A stretch of 64,000 bases of DNA, taken from positions 62,001 to 126,000 of the forward strand of contig SBLD01000004.1 of NCBI GenBank assembly GCA_004551485.1, given 5' to 3'. The stretch's first letter is position 1, and the number at the start of each line of letters is the position of its first letter. Both the position numbers and the translations under genes were made by a program. This document shows, piece by piece, positions 46,346 through 54,988 of the stretch. The notes under the pieces are model-generated. The model was not told the DNA's origin. It saw nothing but the letters and a program-made list of their open reading frames with translations, and did not search any database. The stretch is from Billgrantia azerbaijanica (GTDB lineage Bacteria; Pseudomonadota; Gammaproteobacteria; Pseudomonadales; Halomonadaceae).

Positions 46346-47329
46346 TCACTCCGTCGCGCTGGAATAGTGCTGCGCAATGTATCGCGCGGCATCCTCGACC
46401 CCTTCCGCCGCTGCCCGTTGCAGCCAGCGCAGGCCAGCCGCCGCATCGGCTTCGACGCCCTTGCCTTCTGCCAGGGCTACCCCGTAGTGGTAGCGGGCCA
46501 GGCTGCTGTAGCCGGCCTCGTCGTCCGTTTCGGCGCCGCGCCTGAGCAGTTCGGTGGCGTAGGCGAGGTTCCGCGGTACGCCGACTCCGTTTTCATGGAT
46601 CTGGGCCAACGAGATCATGGAGTACACGTCGTCCCAGCGGGCGATGCAGTCTTCGAAGATACGTATCGCCGAGGCGTGATCGCCGGTCTTGTTCGCCGCG
46701 TAGCCATAGAGGCATTTCAAGCGGTGACGACTGTCGATCCAGGACTCGTAGCTCAGGTCGCTGGTGGTCTGATCGGGGTGGGACGCAGCCGGGATGGCCT
46801 GGGAATCGAGCAGTGCCGGGTCGAACCCCGAGCGTATCAGGCGTAGCGCGCTGGCATCATTCTGGGCGGCGGCCTTGGCTATCCAGGCCTTGCCCGACGC
46901 CACGTCGCGCGGCACGCCCTGGCCAAGCAGCAGGGCGACACCGTAGTGGTATTGACCCGGTGCGTACCCCGTCTCAGCGGCCCGCCGCAACCAGCGCGCC
47001 GCCTCGCGAAGGTCACGGCGCGTGCCATGGCCGGTTTCATAGAGGGTGGCCAAGGCTATCATCGAGGGCGGATTGCCGCGTCGTGCGCACTCCTTGAAGA
47101 ACTTCAGCGCGGCGGCGCTCTCACCGGTCTTGTCGAGGAGATAGGCGTTGTAGCAGATGATGCCGATCCGCTCCGGAAAGCGGTCCATCTGCTCGAGGTA
47201 GTGACGCCAGGAAAAATCGGCAGGGTTCAGTACGCCGTACTCGTCGGCATTCTCCTCGGCGAACTGCGCCAGACTGGGAGAAGCAACGAAGGCACACATC
47301 AGGCTGGCAAAGAAGCAAAGCTTACGCAT
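46346..47329 (-). CDS. Sel1/TPR-repeat protein, secreted or periplasmic
   Basis: The protein has 327 residues. A signal peptide (MRKLCFFASLMCAFVASPSLA-Q) is followed by Sel1-like helical repeats, e.g. SMIALATLYETGHGTRRDLREAARWLRRA (split here by positions 90-120), APGQYHYGVALLLGQGV and a matching later set ending RYHYGVALAEGKGVEADAA. The repeats fall into two similar halves, suggesting internal duplication. GAGGAAC precedes ATG 47329. Sel1 proteins act as scaffolds in envelope processes; no partner is evident. Confidence 0.82.
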   Translation of the reverse strand: MRKLCFFASLMCAFVASPSLAQFAEENADEYGVLNPADFSWRHYLEQMDRFPERIGIICYNAYLLDKTGESAAALKFFKECARRGNPPSMIALATLYETGHGTRRDLREAARWLRRAAETGYAPGQYHYGVALLLGQGVPRDVASGKAWIAKAAAQNDASALRLIRSGFDPALLDSQAIPAASHPDQTTSDLSYESWIDSRHRLKCLYGYAANKTGDHASAIRIFEDCIARWDDVYSMISLAQIHENGVGVPRNLAYATELLRRGAETDDEAGYSSLARYHYGVALAEGKGVEADAAAGLRWLQRAAAEGVEDAARYIAQHYSSATE

Positions 47330-47504
47330 GGTGAGTTCCTCCATGGCCACCTCGAAGACCTGCCGTGCGGCTCCCGGGATCGTCGTCCCGTGCGCAAGGC
47401 GGCTTGTCGAGGTATCTCGTCGGGGACCTTGAGTATGGTCCCGGCACCCAGGCGAGGGGTCAGATCGAGGGAAGAATAGTGTCAGGAAACTGTCAGGTGC
47501 GCCG

Positions 47505-48182
47505 TTAGCCGTCGTAGCGGTAGCCGACGCCGTGCACGGTGCGGATCAGGCGAGGGTTGGACGGGTCGCGTTCGATCTTGCGGCGCAGCACGGACACGTA
47601 CTGGTCGAGTGCCCGGCTGCTGGGCAGGTGATCGCGCCCCCAGCATACGTTGAGCAGTTCGTCGCGACTGACGGCGAGACCGGTGCGAGCGTGCAGCACC
47701 GCCAAGAGTGCCACTTCGCGGCGAGTGAGGTCGATCATCCGGACACCGCGAAAGGCCCGCAGCGCCTCCCGGTCGATTTCCAGATCGCCTAGCCGGAAGC
47801 GGCGTTGTGTGCCCGACTGCCGGTTGCTGCGCCGCGCGATGGCCCGGATGCGGGCGATCAACTCCCGGGTACTGAACGGCTTGGGCACGTAGTCATCGGC
47901 GCCCGACTCCAGCCCCAGCACCCGGTCGATTTCCTGCCCGCGAGCGGTCAGAAGCAGGATGGGCACGTCGGCGTCCTCGTCGCGGATGGCCCGGCACAGC
48001 TCGATGCCGTCCAGGCTCGGCATGACGACATCGAGCAAGCAGAAATCCGGCGCCTGGGCGCGAAAGGTCGCGAGCGCGGCGGCGCCGTCCTTGGCGGTGA
48101 TGCACGTATGGCCTTCCCGCTCGAGCAGCTTCGCCAGGCCGTTGCGCAAGTGCGCGTCGTCCTCGGCAATCAAGATTCGCAT
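47505..48182 (-). CDS. OmpR-family response regulator
   Basis: This 225-residue protein has a receiver domain with phospho-acceptor D51 (LLDVVMP), the acidic pair EDD at the N-terminus, T in LLTARG and K in YVPKPFS. Its C-terminal winged helix reads LTRREVALLAVL, YVSVLRRKIE and TVHGVGYRY. The start overlaps the end of the histidine-kinase gene by 13 bases, so the two are a cognate pair with the kinase first. Target genes are unknown. Confidence 0.94.
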   Translation of the reverse strand: MRILIAEDDAHLRNGLAKLLEREGHTCITAKDGAAALATFRAQAPDFCLLDVVMPSLDGIELCRAIRDEDADVPILLLTARGQEIDRVLGLESGADDYVPKPFSTRELIARIRAIARRSNRQSGTQRRFRLGDLEIDREALRAFRGVRMIDLTRREVALLAVLHARTGLAVSRDELLNVCWGRDHLPSSRALDQYVSVLRRKIERDPSNPRLIRTVHGVGYRYDG

Positions 48183-49756
48183 CGATGTCCCCGTGACCGG
48201 TTCGTGTTATTCGTTACCGCATCGAGTCGCAGCCAGACCGTAAAGCGGGCTCCCGGCCGAGCGTCCTCGACTCGGGCGTCGCCGCCGTTGGCGCGTGCCA
48301 ACCGCCGCACGGCGGCGAGCCCCAGGCCGAATCCCGGCGTTGTACCGCTGCCTCGGACCATGGGCTCGAAAACCAACGGGTGAAGAGGCGCCGTCAGGCC
48401 CGGCCCCTGATCGCGAACCGTCAGGTAAAGCCATTCTCCGCTATCGGTCGGCGCGATCCAGGTCGATACCTCGATGGGCTGGCCGGAGGCGTATTTGCAG
48501 GCATTGTCGATCAGGTTGGTCAGGATCTGTTCGACGGCGGCGGCATCGAAACGGCGCATTGCCGCGGCATTGGCGTGCAGCGTCACCGGGCAGTTCGCCG
48601 CCGTGCAGAGCGGACCCAGGCGTTCGATGACGTCCCTGACTTGCGAGTCGGGCTCGGCAACGCTGTGATCGGCACGGGGGGCGGCTTCGCCTCGGGCAAA
48701 GGCGGTGGCATTGTTGGCAAGCCGGCTCAGGCGTTCGGCCTCGGCATCGAGCACGTCGCAATACTCGCGTACTGTGCCGGCATCATCCGCCCCATGGCGA
48801 ATCAGCTCGGCGTACAGCCTGAGATTGGCCAGCGGCGTGCGCAATTCATGCGACAGTTGCGCGGCAATCTCGGCGCGATGGCGGCTGTCGGCAAGCCGGG
48901 CCCGCTGGGTACGCTGCATTTGCCAGGCAAACAGCAGCCAGACGGTCACCAGGGGGACAATCACGGTCGCCAGGGTCAATGCCGGTGGGCGACCGACGGT
49001 GCCGGCCGGATCCAGGCGCGCCCTGGCTTCCCAGCCTTGCAGTGGGCCGTGCAGCGACAGGCGTTCGGTGGCGGCAGAGTTGCCGTTCCCCAGCGTCCAG
49101 AGATTGCGGTCGGAAGGAGCCACGAGCGCCAGCGTCCAGTCTTCATCGTGTCGCTCCGAGGCCAATACCTCGGTCAGGGCGCCTTGCAGCTGCAACACGG
49201 GCAGCAGCACACAGACCTCCGTGCGTGCGTCCTCTCGGCGACAATGCACCAGCGCGCCGTCCTCCTCCTGCAGTGGCAGCCAGGTCCAGGCCTGCGGTGA
49301 GGTCTCGAGTTTCCCCCGTGCATTGGCAATCGCCCCCGCTGCCACGGAGAGCCATTGCCGCTCCATGACCAGTATCTTTTCGCCATCCTCGGGTGGGAAC
49401 AGCCGCTGTCCGTCTCGGTACAGGGTGGCGAAATTGATCTCCTCGTTGAGCATGGCTCTGCGCAGTGCCCCGGTTCGGTCCGCAACATCGAGAACCCGGC
49501 GAACCGTTTCATCGGCGGCGCGCTCGACGACGGCCCGCGCGGCCGTGCCTATGCCACGCAGGGTTTCCTGGGCCGCCGTGCTCTGGCGGGCGCGCAGCAC
49601 GGCATAGTCGGTTTCCACGACGTGTAGCGCCAGAATGCCGATAACCACCAACGGCAGCGCCAGGAGCAACGCGAACGCCCCGCGGCCACCGGGCATGGCG
49701 GGCAGGCTGCGGATGGACAGTCGCGTGGAAATCCAGATCGGAATCATGAGGTCCAT
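48170..49756 (-). CDS. Sensor histidine kinase
   Basis: The protein is about 528 residues from ATG 49756 (49747 also possible). A membrane helix (ALLLALPLVVIGILAL) is followed by a periplasmic sensor of about 240 residues, a second helix (ALTLATVIVPLVTVWLLF), a dimerisation domain with the phospho-His in QLSHELRTPLANL, and an ATPase domain with NLIDNACKYA, DQGPGL and GFGLGLAAVRRLA. No HAMP is obvious. The stimulus is unknown. The open frame beyond 49756 has no ribosome site. Confidence 0.9.
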   Translation of the reverse strand: MDLMIPIWISTRLSIRSLPAMPGGRGAFALLLALPLVVIGILALHVVETDYAVLRARQSTAAQETLRGIGTAARAVVERAADETVRRVLDVADRTGALRRAMLNEEINFATLYRDGQRLFPPEDGEKILVMERQWLSVAAGAIANARGKLETSPQAWTWLPLQEEDGALVHCRREDARTEVCVLLPVLQLQGALTEVLASERHDEDWTLALVAPSDRNLWTLGNGNSAATERLSLHGPLQGWEARARLDPAGTVGRPPALTLATVIVPLVTVWLLFAWQMQRTQRARLADSRHRAEIAAQLSHELRTPLANLRLYAELIRHGADDAGTVREYCDVLDAEAERLSRLANNATAFARGEAAPRADHSVAEPDSQVRDVIERLGPLCTAANCPVTLHANAAAMRRFDAAAVEQILTNLIDNACKYASGQPIEVSTWIAPTDSGEWLYLTVRDQGPGLTAPLHPLVFEPMVRGSGTTPGFGLGLAAVRRLARANGGDARVEDARPGARFTVWLRLDAVTNNTNRSRGHRCES

Positions 49757-49920
49757 CTTATAGCAGACGAGGCGAGCTCCATGCCTCTGAAGCGGCGGAA
49801 GGTTCAACGAGCCATGGTGGAGAAGGCGAAGACCAGGGCGGTGGCGGGCCGAACGCCCCTGAGCGGCCTCAGGGAGCCGAAAGCGATCGGCCCTCGTCGA
49901 CGGCGGCCCGGGGGCGCTTC

Positions 49921-50340
49921 TCAGCCCGTCGCGGCGTCCGCGGACATGGCGGCCGGGTCCATCCACATCGCTTCCCAGACGTGGCCGTCAGGATCGGCCA
50001 GGTTGCGGTTGTACATGAAGCCGAGGTCCTGGGCGGGGTTGATGTCGGCGGTTCCGCCATGGGCGGCGGCTGCCTCGTTCATTGTATCGACCGCGTCGCG
50101 GCTGTCGCACGATATGGCCAGCATCACCTCGCTGGAGGTGGCCGGCGGGATCGGGCGGCTGGTGAAGGTGCGCCACTTGGCGTGCGTGAGCAGCATGACG
50201 TTGATCGTCTCGCTCCACACCATGCAGGCGGCCGTGGCGTCGGTGAACTGCGGGTTGTTCTCGAAACCGAGCGACGTGTAGAACGCGACCGAGGCGTCGA
50301 GGTCGGCGACGGGCAGGTTGACGAAAATCATGCGTGCCAT
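49921..50340 (-). CDS. VOC family protein, PhnB/glyoxalase-like
   Basis: This 139-residue protein has a single VOC domain: MARMIFVNLPVADLDASVAFY at the start, a WRTFTSRPIP loop and ADPDGHVWEAMWMD at the end. GGAGG lies eight bases before ATG 50340; the longer open frame to 50565 is rejected. It is divergent from the CDGSH-glutamate synthase fusion. Function is unknown; such proteins include glyoxalase-like lyases and antibiotic-binding proteins. Confidence 0.88.
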   Translation of the reverse strand: MARMIFVNLPVADLDASVAFYTSLGFENNPQFTDATAACMVWSETINVMLLTHAKWRTFTSRPIPPATSSEVMLAISCDSRDAVDTMNEAAAAHGGTADINPAQDLGFMYNRNLADPDGHVWEAMWMDPAAMSADAATG

Positions 50341-50536
50341 GGTGAACCTCCAGCGGGTTGAGGAAATCGTGATGACCCTATGGGCCGTCGATGGCTGGTC
50401 GAACGGGCCGTGGCGATTTCGACAGGCAGCGGGCGTTGAGCGAAGGACACGCAGTGCGCGGTCGCGACTGGCAAGGCCACCGGCCCTCTTCCAGACTGTC
50501 GACGACACCGTCGTTTTCCAGACAGAGGAGCTCGCC

Positions 50537-52099
50537 ATGAGCCAGCCGGTCATCGCCGACAACAAGCCCAGGAAGGTCGAGCTGAAGAAGGGTAAGGAGT
50601 ACTTCTGGTGTGTCTGCGGTCGCTCGCGGAATCAACCCTTCTGCGATGGCTCCCACAAGGGCACCGGTTTTTCGCCCAAGCGCTTCGTGGCGGAGGAGGA
50701 CGGCGAGGCCGTCCTGTGCCAGTGCAAGCAGACCGGCGATGCGCCCTTCTGCGACGGCACCCATCAGCAGTTCGGCCGGGAGCAGGTCGGTAAGGCGGCG
50801 CCGGAACCCGAGAGCGACGAGGGCGGTGAAGGCCCGGATAAAGCCCCCAAGGCTCGGAACACCGCGGAAGAGCCCACGGTGGAGTTCATCCACCAACTGG
50901 CCCGGGAGGGCCTGGAAGGCGTGGGGCCCCACGGGCCCATTGCCGCCATGGGCGTGCCGCGGCACACCCTGCCGCACTGGGACGACCTGCAGCTGATGGT
51001 GGCGCAGCTCGCCACCCAGCCGCTGCTCGACGATGCCGAGGTGGCGACCCGCCTGGTGGTCGGCCCCGAGGCGAAAAAGCCGCTGACGCTCGAGATGCCG
51101 TTGCTGGTCTCCGACATGAGCTTCGGTGCGCTCTCCGAGGAGGCCAAGGTCGCCATGGCCCGGGGCGCCGAGCTCGCCGGCACCGGCATCTGCTCCGGCG
51201 AGGGCGGCATGCTGCCGGAGGAGCAGCAGGCCAACTCCCGCTACTTCTTTGAACTGGCCAGTGCCCGGTTCGGCTACGACGAGGCTCTGCTCGAGAAGGT
51301 CCAGGCCTTCCACTTCAAGGGCGGGCAGGGCGCCAAGACCGGCACTGGCGGCTACCTGCCGGGCAACAAGAACGTGGGCAGGATCGCCCAGGTGCGCGGC
51401 CTGACCGAGGGCGAACCGGCCCAGTCCCCGGCCACCTTCGAGGACCTGCACGGTGTGGCGGACTTCCGGCGCTTCGCCGACCGGGTGCGCGACGTCACCG
51501 GCGGCATTCCCGTGGGGTTCAAGCTCAGTGCCAACCACATCGAGCGCGACATCCAGTTCGCCCTGGACGCCGGCGCCGACTACCTCATCCTCGACGGCCG
51601 TGGCGGCGCCACCGGCGCGGCACCGACGATGTTTCGCGACCACATCAGCGTGCCGACCATTCCGGCGCTGGCCCGCGCCCGGCGCTATCTCGACGCGCAG
51701 GGTGCGAGCGGCCGCGTCACCCTGATCGTCACCGGCGGCCTGCGCGTGCCCATCGACTTCGTCAAGGCCATGGCCCTGGGTGCCGACGGCGTGGCGCTGG
51801 CCAACAGCGCCATGCAATCCATCGGGTGCGTGTCGGCGCGCATCTGCAACACCAACAACTGTCCGGCGGGCATCGCCACCCAGCGGAAGGACCTGCGCCA
51901 GCGGCTGGATGTCGACAAGTCGGCCAAGCAGCTCGACACCTTCCTGCGCGCCTCGGTGGCGCTGATGCAGATGATGGCGCGCGCCTGCGGCCACGACAGC
52001 CTGGCCAAGCTCAACCCCGACGACCTGGCCACCTGGAACCGCGAGATGGCGCTGCTCAGCGGCGTGCGCTACGCCGGGGTGATGGACCCTGCACGTTGA
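50537..52099 (+). CDS. CDGSH iron-sulfur / glutamate-synthase-domain fusion protein
   Basis: The protein has 520 residues. The first 85 hold two CDGSH-type iron-sulfur motifs: CVCGRSRNQPFCDGSH and CQCKQTGDAPFCDGTH, each with the C-C-C-H ligand set. After an acidic linker the remaining 400 residues are the FMN-binding domain of glutamate synthase (LLVSDMSFGALSEEAK, GEGGMLPEE, KGGQGAKTGTGGYLP, ILDGRGGATGAAP) with the cysteine run CVSARICNTNNCPAG for a 3Fe-4S cluster. The amidotransferase domain is absent, so it is not a normal glutamate synthase. Electron transfer from CDGSH clusters to FMN is a fair inference. The start is ATG 50537 after AGAGGAG. Confidence 0.88.
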   Translation: MSQPVIADNKPRKVELKKGKEYFWCVCGRSRNQPFCDGSHKGTGFSPKRFVAEEDGEAVLCQCKQTGDAPFCDGTHQQFGREQVGKAAPEPESDEGGEGPDKAPKARNTAEEPTVEFIHQLAREGLEGVGPHGPIAAMGVPRHTLPHWDDLQLMVAQLATQPLLDDAEVATRLVVGPEAKKPLTLEMPLLVSDMSFGALSEEAKVAMARGAELAGTGICSGEGGMLPEEQQANSRYFFELASARFGYDEALLEKVQAFHFKGGQGAKTGTGGYLPGNKNVGRIAQVRGLTEGEPAQSPATFEDLHGVADFRRFADRVRDVTGGIPVGFKLSANHIERDIQFALDAGADYLILDGRGGATGAAPTMFRDHISVPTIPALARARRYLDAQGASGRVTLIVTGGLRVPIDFVKAMALGADGVALANSAMQSIGCVSARICNTNNCPAGIATQRKDLRQRLDVDKSAKQLDTFLRASVALMQMMARACGHDSLAKLNPDDLATWNREMALLSGVRYAGVMDPAR

Positions 52100-52105
52100 G
52101 CACCG

Positions 52106-52231
52106 GTGGACGAGGGTGTTATCCGCACCACGCGTATCGAGCGCTTTGACGGCCTCGACGTCGAGTACCTGCGCCGTGCCCAAGCGTTGGTCGAGACGCT
52201 GGCTGATGGCATCGGCTGCTCCCGTCATTGA
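52106..52231 (+). CDS. Possible 41-residue coupled small ORF
   Basis: A GTG six bases past the fusion-protein stop opens a frame of 41 residues containing TTRIERFDGLDVEYLRRAQALVE in two helical stretches, which looks protein-like and GC-biased like real codons. It may be a small coupled protein or a detached C-terminus of a longer ancestor. No family is recognised. Confidence 0.3.
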   Translation: MDEGVIRTTRIERFDGLDVEYLRRAQALVETLADGIGCSRH

Positions 52232-52393
52232 CCAGACCCATCCACGTCGGGCCTCGAGCGGAAGACGAGGCATCAAGGACCCGTACCTCGGGAGCTTTCA
52301 AACTGGCGGGGTGATGTATCCTGGCCCTCGCTTGCCAGCTTTTCGTACTACGCTTAGTGGTTCGTCCACGCGGCTGCAATCAGGGAGAGTGTG

Positions 52394-53173
52394 ATGACAG
52401 GAGAAGTACCAGCGACGCGGGCGGTGCGTGTGTGGCTGGGCTATGCCCAGCCGGAATTGGCCGAAGCGGTCGGCCGGGAGCGTTTTTACCAGCAACTGGG
52501 GGAGATTTTCATCCCTGCCACCGTACAGTTGATGGCCCCGCAGGGGCTGCAGGCCTATGTGCCTTCGGTACTGCCACCCAGCGATCATCCCAAAGTGCCG
52601 GATGAAATCGCGCTGGTGTTTTACCCCAGTCGGCAGTGTTACCAGCAGGCCAGCCATGCCACCGTGGCTGGGCGTGCCTACGGGGCCTTGCACGGTACCG
52701 TGTTCAGTTTTCAGGCCCGGGATGGCCGGCCTGCCAGCCACAGCGATTTTCCCGCACCCTTTGCTGGTCAGCCGGAGCAGTCCGGCCCGGTGCAGTTATT
52801 CGATGCTGGAGGCAACTGGCAGCAAGGCGCGGTGTTCAGCGAGGTCTGGCTGCGTAGTGGGCAAAGCGTGGCGGCCTTCCGGCAGGTGGTGTGCGAGACG
52901 ATGCGCACCTTGCGTGCCCAGCCGCGAGAGGGGCTGCTGGGGGTGTATTTCTCTCTGGATGACGACCTGTTGGTGGTCTGGTCCCACTGGCAGCAGCAGG
53001 GCGAGGTATTACTGGCTGACACTGTCGGGGAACGGGTGTGGGCCGACATCGCCACAGCGGTGGAGGTCCCGTCGTCTCCCTTTGCCAAGTATGCCGGCCT
53101 GCCGGTGGGGCCGGGACGGGCCTTCAATCTGCAATTTCCGCTGTCACCGACGGCCAGTGAGGGGCGTTGCTGA
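52394..53173 (+). CDS. Unknown protein of the accessory cassette (259 aa)
   Basis: This soluble protein without signal peptide or membrane helix begins at ATG 52394 after GGGAGAGTGTG. It has an alpha/beta look: RVWLGYAQPELAEAVGRERFY near the start and long aromatic strands later (LLGVYFSLDDDLLVVWSHW). I recognise no domain. It overlaps the LysR start by one base (TGATG), so the regulator and this protein are translated together. It is the leftmost gene of the cassette and codon usage is less GC-biased than in the genes before it. Confidence 0.75.
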   Translation: MTGEVPATRAVRVWLGYAQPELAEAVGRERFYQQLGEIFIPATVQLMAPQGLQAYVPSVLPPSDHPKVPDEIALVFYPSRQCYQQASHATVAGRAYGALHGTVFSFQARDGRPASHSDFPAPFAGQPEQSGPVQLFDAGGNWQQGAVFSEVWLRSGQSVAAFRQVVCETMRTLRAQPREGLLGVYFSLDDDLLVVWSHWQQQGEVLLADTVGERVWADIATAVEVPSSPFAKYAGLPVGPGRAFNLQFPLSPTASEGRC

Positions 53174-54096
53174 TGAGCTTTTCCAACCGGGATTTCATGC
53201 TGCTGGATCAGCGCCTGTTCAAGGCCTTCATGGCGGCGGCGCAGACCCAAAGCTTTACCCATGCAGCCACCCGCGCCCACATGACCCAGTCCGGAGTCAG
53301 CCAGCACGTCGCCAAGCTGGAAGAGCAGATCGGCGTCACCCTGTTCAAGCGCATCGGCAAGAAGGTGGTGCTCACCGATGCCGGTAAGGCCTTGATGCAT
53401 TACGTGCGCCAGCAGGTGCATAGCACCCAGCAGTTCATGGATCGGGTGCATGCCATGGAGACGCGGGTAGCGGGGCTGGTGTCCTATGCCATGCCGCCCA
53501 GCTGCCTGATGTCGCCGCACTTTCCCATGCTGCTGGAGAGACGCCGGGCACACCCGGACATCGAGCTGAGCATCACCCTCACCTCCACCCAGGAGGTGGT
53601 GCGCATGCTGCTGGAGAATCAGGTGGATTTCGGTTTCGTCACGGAAAACAACAATCATCCACTGTTGCGTTACCGACTGTTCTGTCAGGAAGAGTACGTG
53701 CTGGTGTCCAGCGATCCGGCGTCGCTGCAGAACCTAACCGACAGTTCCATTCTGGAGCAGCGCTTCATCTGGTATCCCGGCTCCAGTTACTACTATGATC
53801 GCTGGCTCAAGCATGTATTTCCCGAGCGCTGCAATCTCAACACCTATTCGCTGACCTTTGCCGGGGAAATCAACTCCATCAATGGCGCCATCGACATGGT
53901 GGCCGGTGGGCTGGGAATGGCGGTGATTCCCAGCCATTGCGTGGCATCCCTGCTGGAGCAGGAGACGCTGTACCGCCATCAGGCCAGCCAGCCACTACTC
54001 AATGATATCCATATCATCACCATCAAGGACCACGATTACCCGCGCCGGGTGGAGCAGGTAATCGACTGGTTCTTCGACATGGTGGCCGACAAATAG
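53173..54096 (+). CDS. LysR-family regulator of the accessory cassette
   Basis: This 307-residue protein has an N-terminal helix-turn-helix (FKAFMAAAQTQSFTHAATRA, QSGVSQHVAKLEEQIG) and a standard LysR effector domain (VDFGFVTENNNHPLL, GGLGMAVIPSHCV). ATG 53173 is used; TTG 53167 is an alternative. It is the only regulator in the cassette, and the likely operator is the dyad at 56235-56271 between the other four genes. It converges tail to tail on the propeller-like gene with a one-base gap. Confidence 0.88.
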   Translation: MSFSNRDFMLLDQRLFKAFMAAAQTQSFTHAATRAHMTQSGVSQHVAKLEEQIGVTLFKRIGKKVVLTDAGKALMHYVRQQVHSTQQFMDRVHAMETRVAGLVSYAMPPSCLMSPHFPMLLERRRAHPDIELSITLTSTQEVVRMLLENQVDFGFVTENNNHPLLRYRLFCQEEYVLVSSDPASLQNLTDSSILEQRFIWYPGSSYYYDRWLKHVFPERCNLNTYSLTFAGEINSINGAIDMVAGGLGMAVIPSHCVASLLEQETLYRHQASQPLLNDIHIITIKDHDYPRRVEQVIDWFFDMVADK

Positions 54097-54097
54097 G

Positions 54098-54988
54098 TCA
54101 GCCGTACAGTGCCAGCAGCGATGTGCCTTCACCGCAGGGAATGGTGAGCAGGTGCGAGTACCCCCGTTCGGCCTGCACCTGGGCTTGTTGTTGCCAGCCC
54201 CGGCAATCGCTGTGGAAGCGGTTGATGGTCAGTTGGCCGTTGTCCGCCCGATAACCGGCAAAACCGGGGCCTTCCTGCAAGGCGAGTGTTGCAGCTGCGC
54301 TGGTTTCCTGGGGTAGCGGCAGACCGGTGCACACCGGATGGGAACCCTGGGCAGGGTCATCCATGTAGTGGTCGATATTGACCGCCTTGTAGGTGGGGTT
54401 GTGCTTGAAGAAAAAATTCTCGCCGCCGAATTGGAAAAAACAGAAATCCTGCCAGCCTTTTGCCCAGTCACTTTGCCATAGCTGGCTGATGCTCAGCGGG
54501 GCCTGAGGTGGCACCCGAATGCCGTAGATCCGGCTGGCGCCGGTGTCGGCGTTGTAACCCATGAACAGGCACTGATCGCGGTAGCCGAAGGCATGCACGG
54601 TGGTGAAGCCCGTGGTGGTGTCGCCATAGGTGCGTTGATAGCGGTACAGGTGCTGGAAATCAGTGGCGGTGACCCGGAAAAAATCGAGGATGCCCTCGTC
54701 CCTGGTGTAGGCCAGCAGGTGCAGCTGCCCACCCAGCAGAAAGGGGCTGAGGGACTGGTAGACCAGGCTCTCGTTGAGTTCCGCCCCCGGGGTAAAGGTC
54801 AGTGTGTCTGGGTTCAGCACTAGCTCGGCCAGCTGGCCCTGGGTGCTGCTGACGAAAAGCTTGCAACCGTGGCTGGCCAGGGCGCTGACCTGATCGAGAA
54901 AGCCGGCTCCGGTGGGGCTGACCGTGGCCAGCTGATACTGGTTGCGTTGTGCCTCGGGGCTGAGCTGGTACCAACTGGGCTTAGTCAT
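54098..54988 (-). CDS. Propeller-like protein of the accessory cassette
   Basis: The protein has 296 residues, soluble, with no signal peptide seen. It consists of repeated four-strand-like units with aromatic and Gly turns: CKLFVSSTQGQLAELVL, QLHLLAYTRDEGILDFF, QCLFMGYNADTGASRIY, and NFFFKHNPTYKAVNIDHY. Spacing of about 45-50 residues suggests a five- or six-bladed beta-propeller, as in some lectins and binding modules; this is inference from pattern. Start ATG 54988 has AGGAGG upstream and overlaps the end of the nucleoside-phosphorylase-like gene by eight bases. The two probably act together. Confidence 0.7.
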   Translation of the reverse strand: MTKPSWYQLSPEAQRNQYQLATVSPTGAGFLDQVSALASHGCKLFVSSTQGQLAELVLNPDTLTFTPGAELNESLVYQSLSPFLLGGQLHLLAYTRDEGILDFFRVTATDFQHLYRYQRTYGDTTTGFTTVHAFGYRDQCLFMGYNADTGASRIYGIRVPPQAPLSISQLWQSDWAKGWQDFCFFQFGGENFFFKHNPTYKAVNIDHYMDDPAQGSHPVCTGLPLPQETSAAATLALQEGPGFAGYRADNGQLTINRFHSDCRGWQQQAQVQAERGYSHLLTIPCGEGTSLLALYG

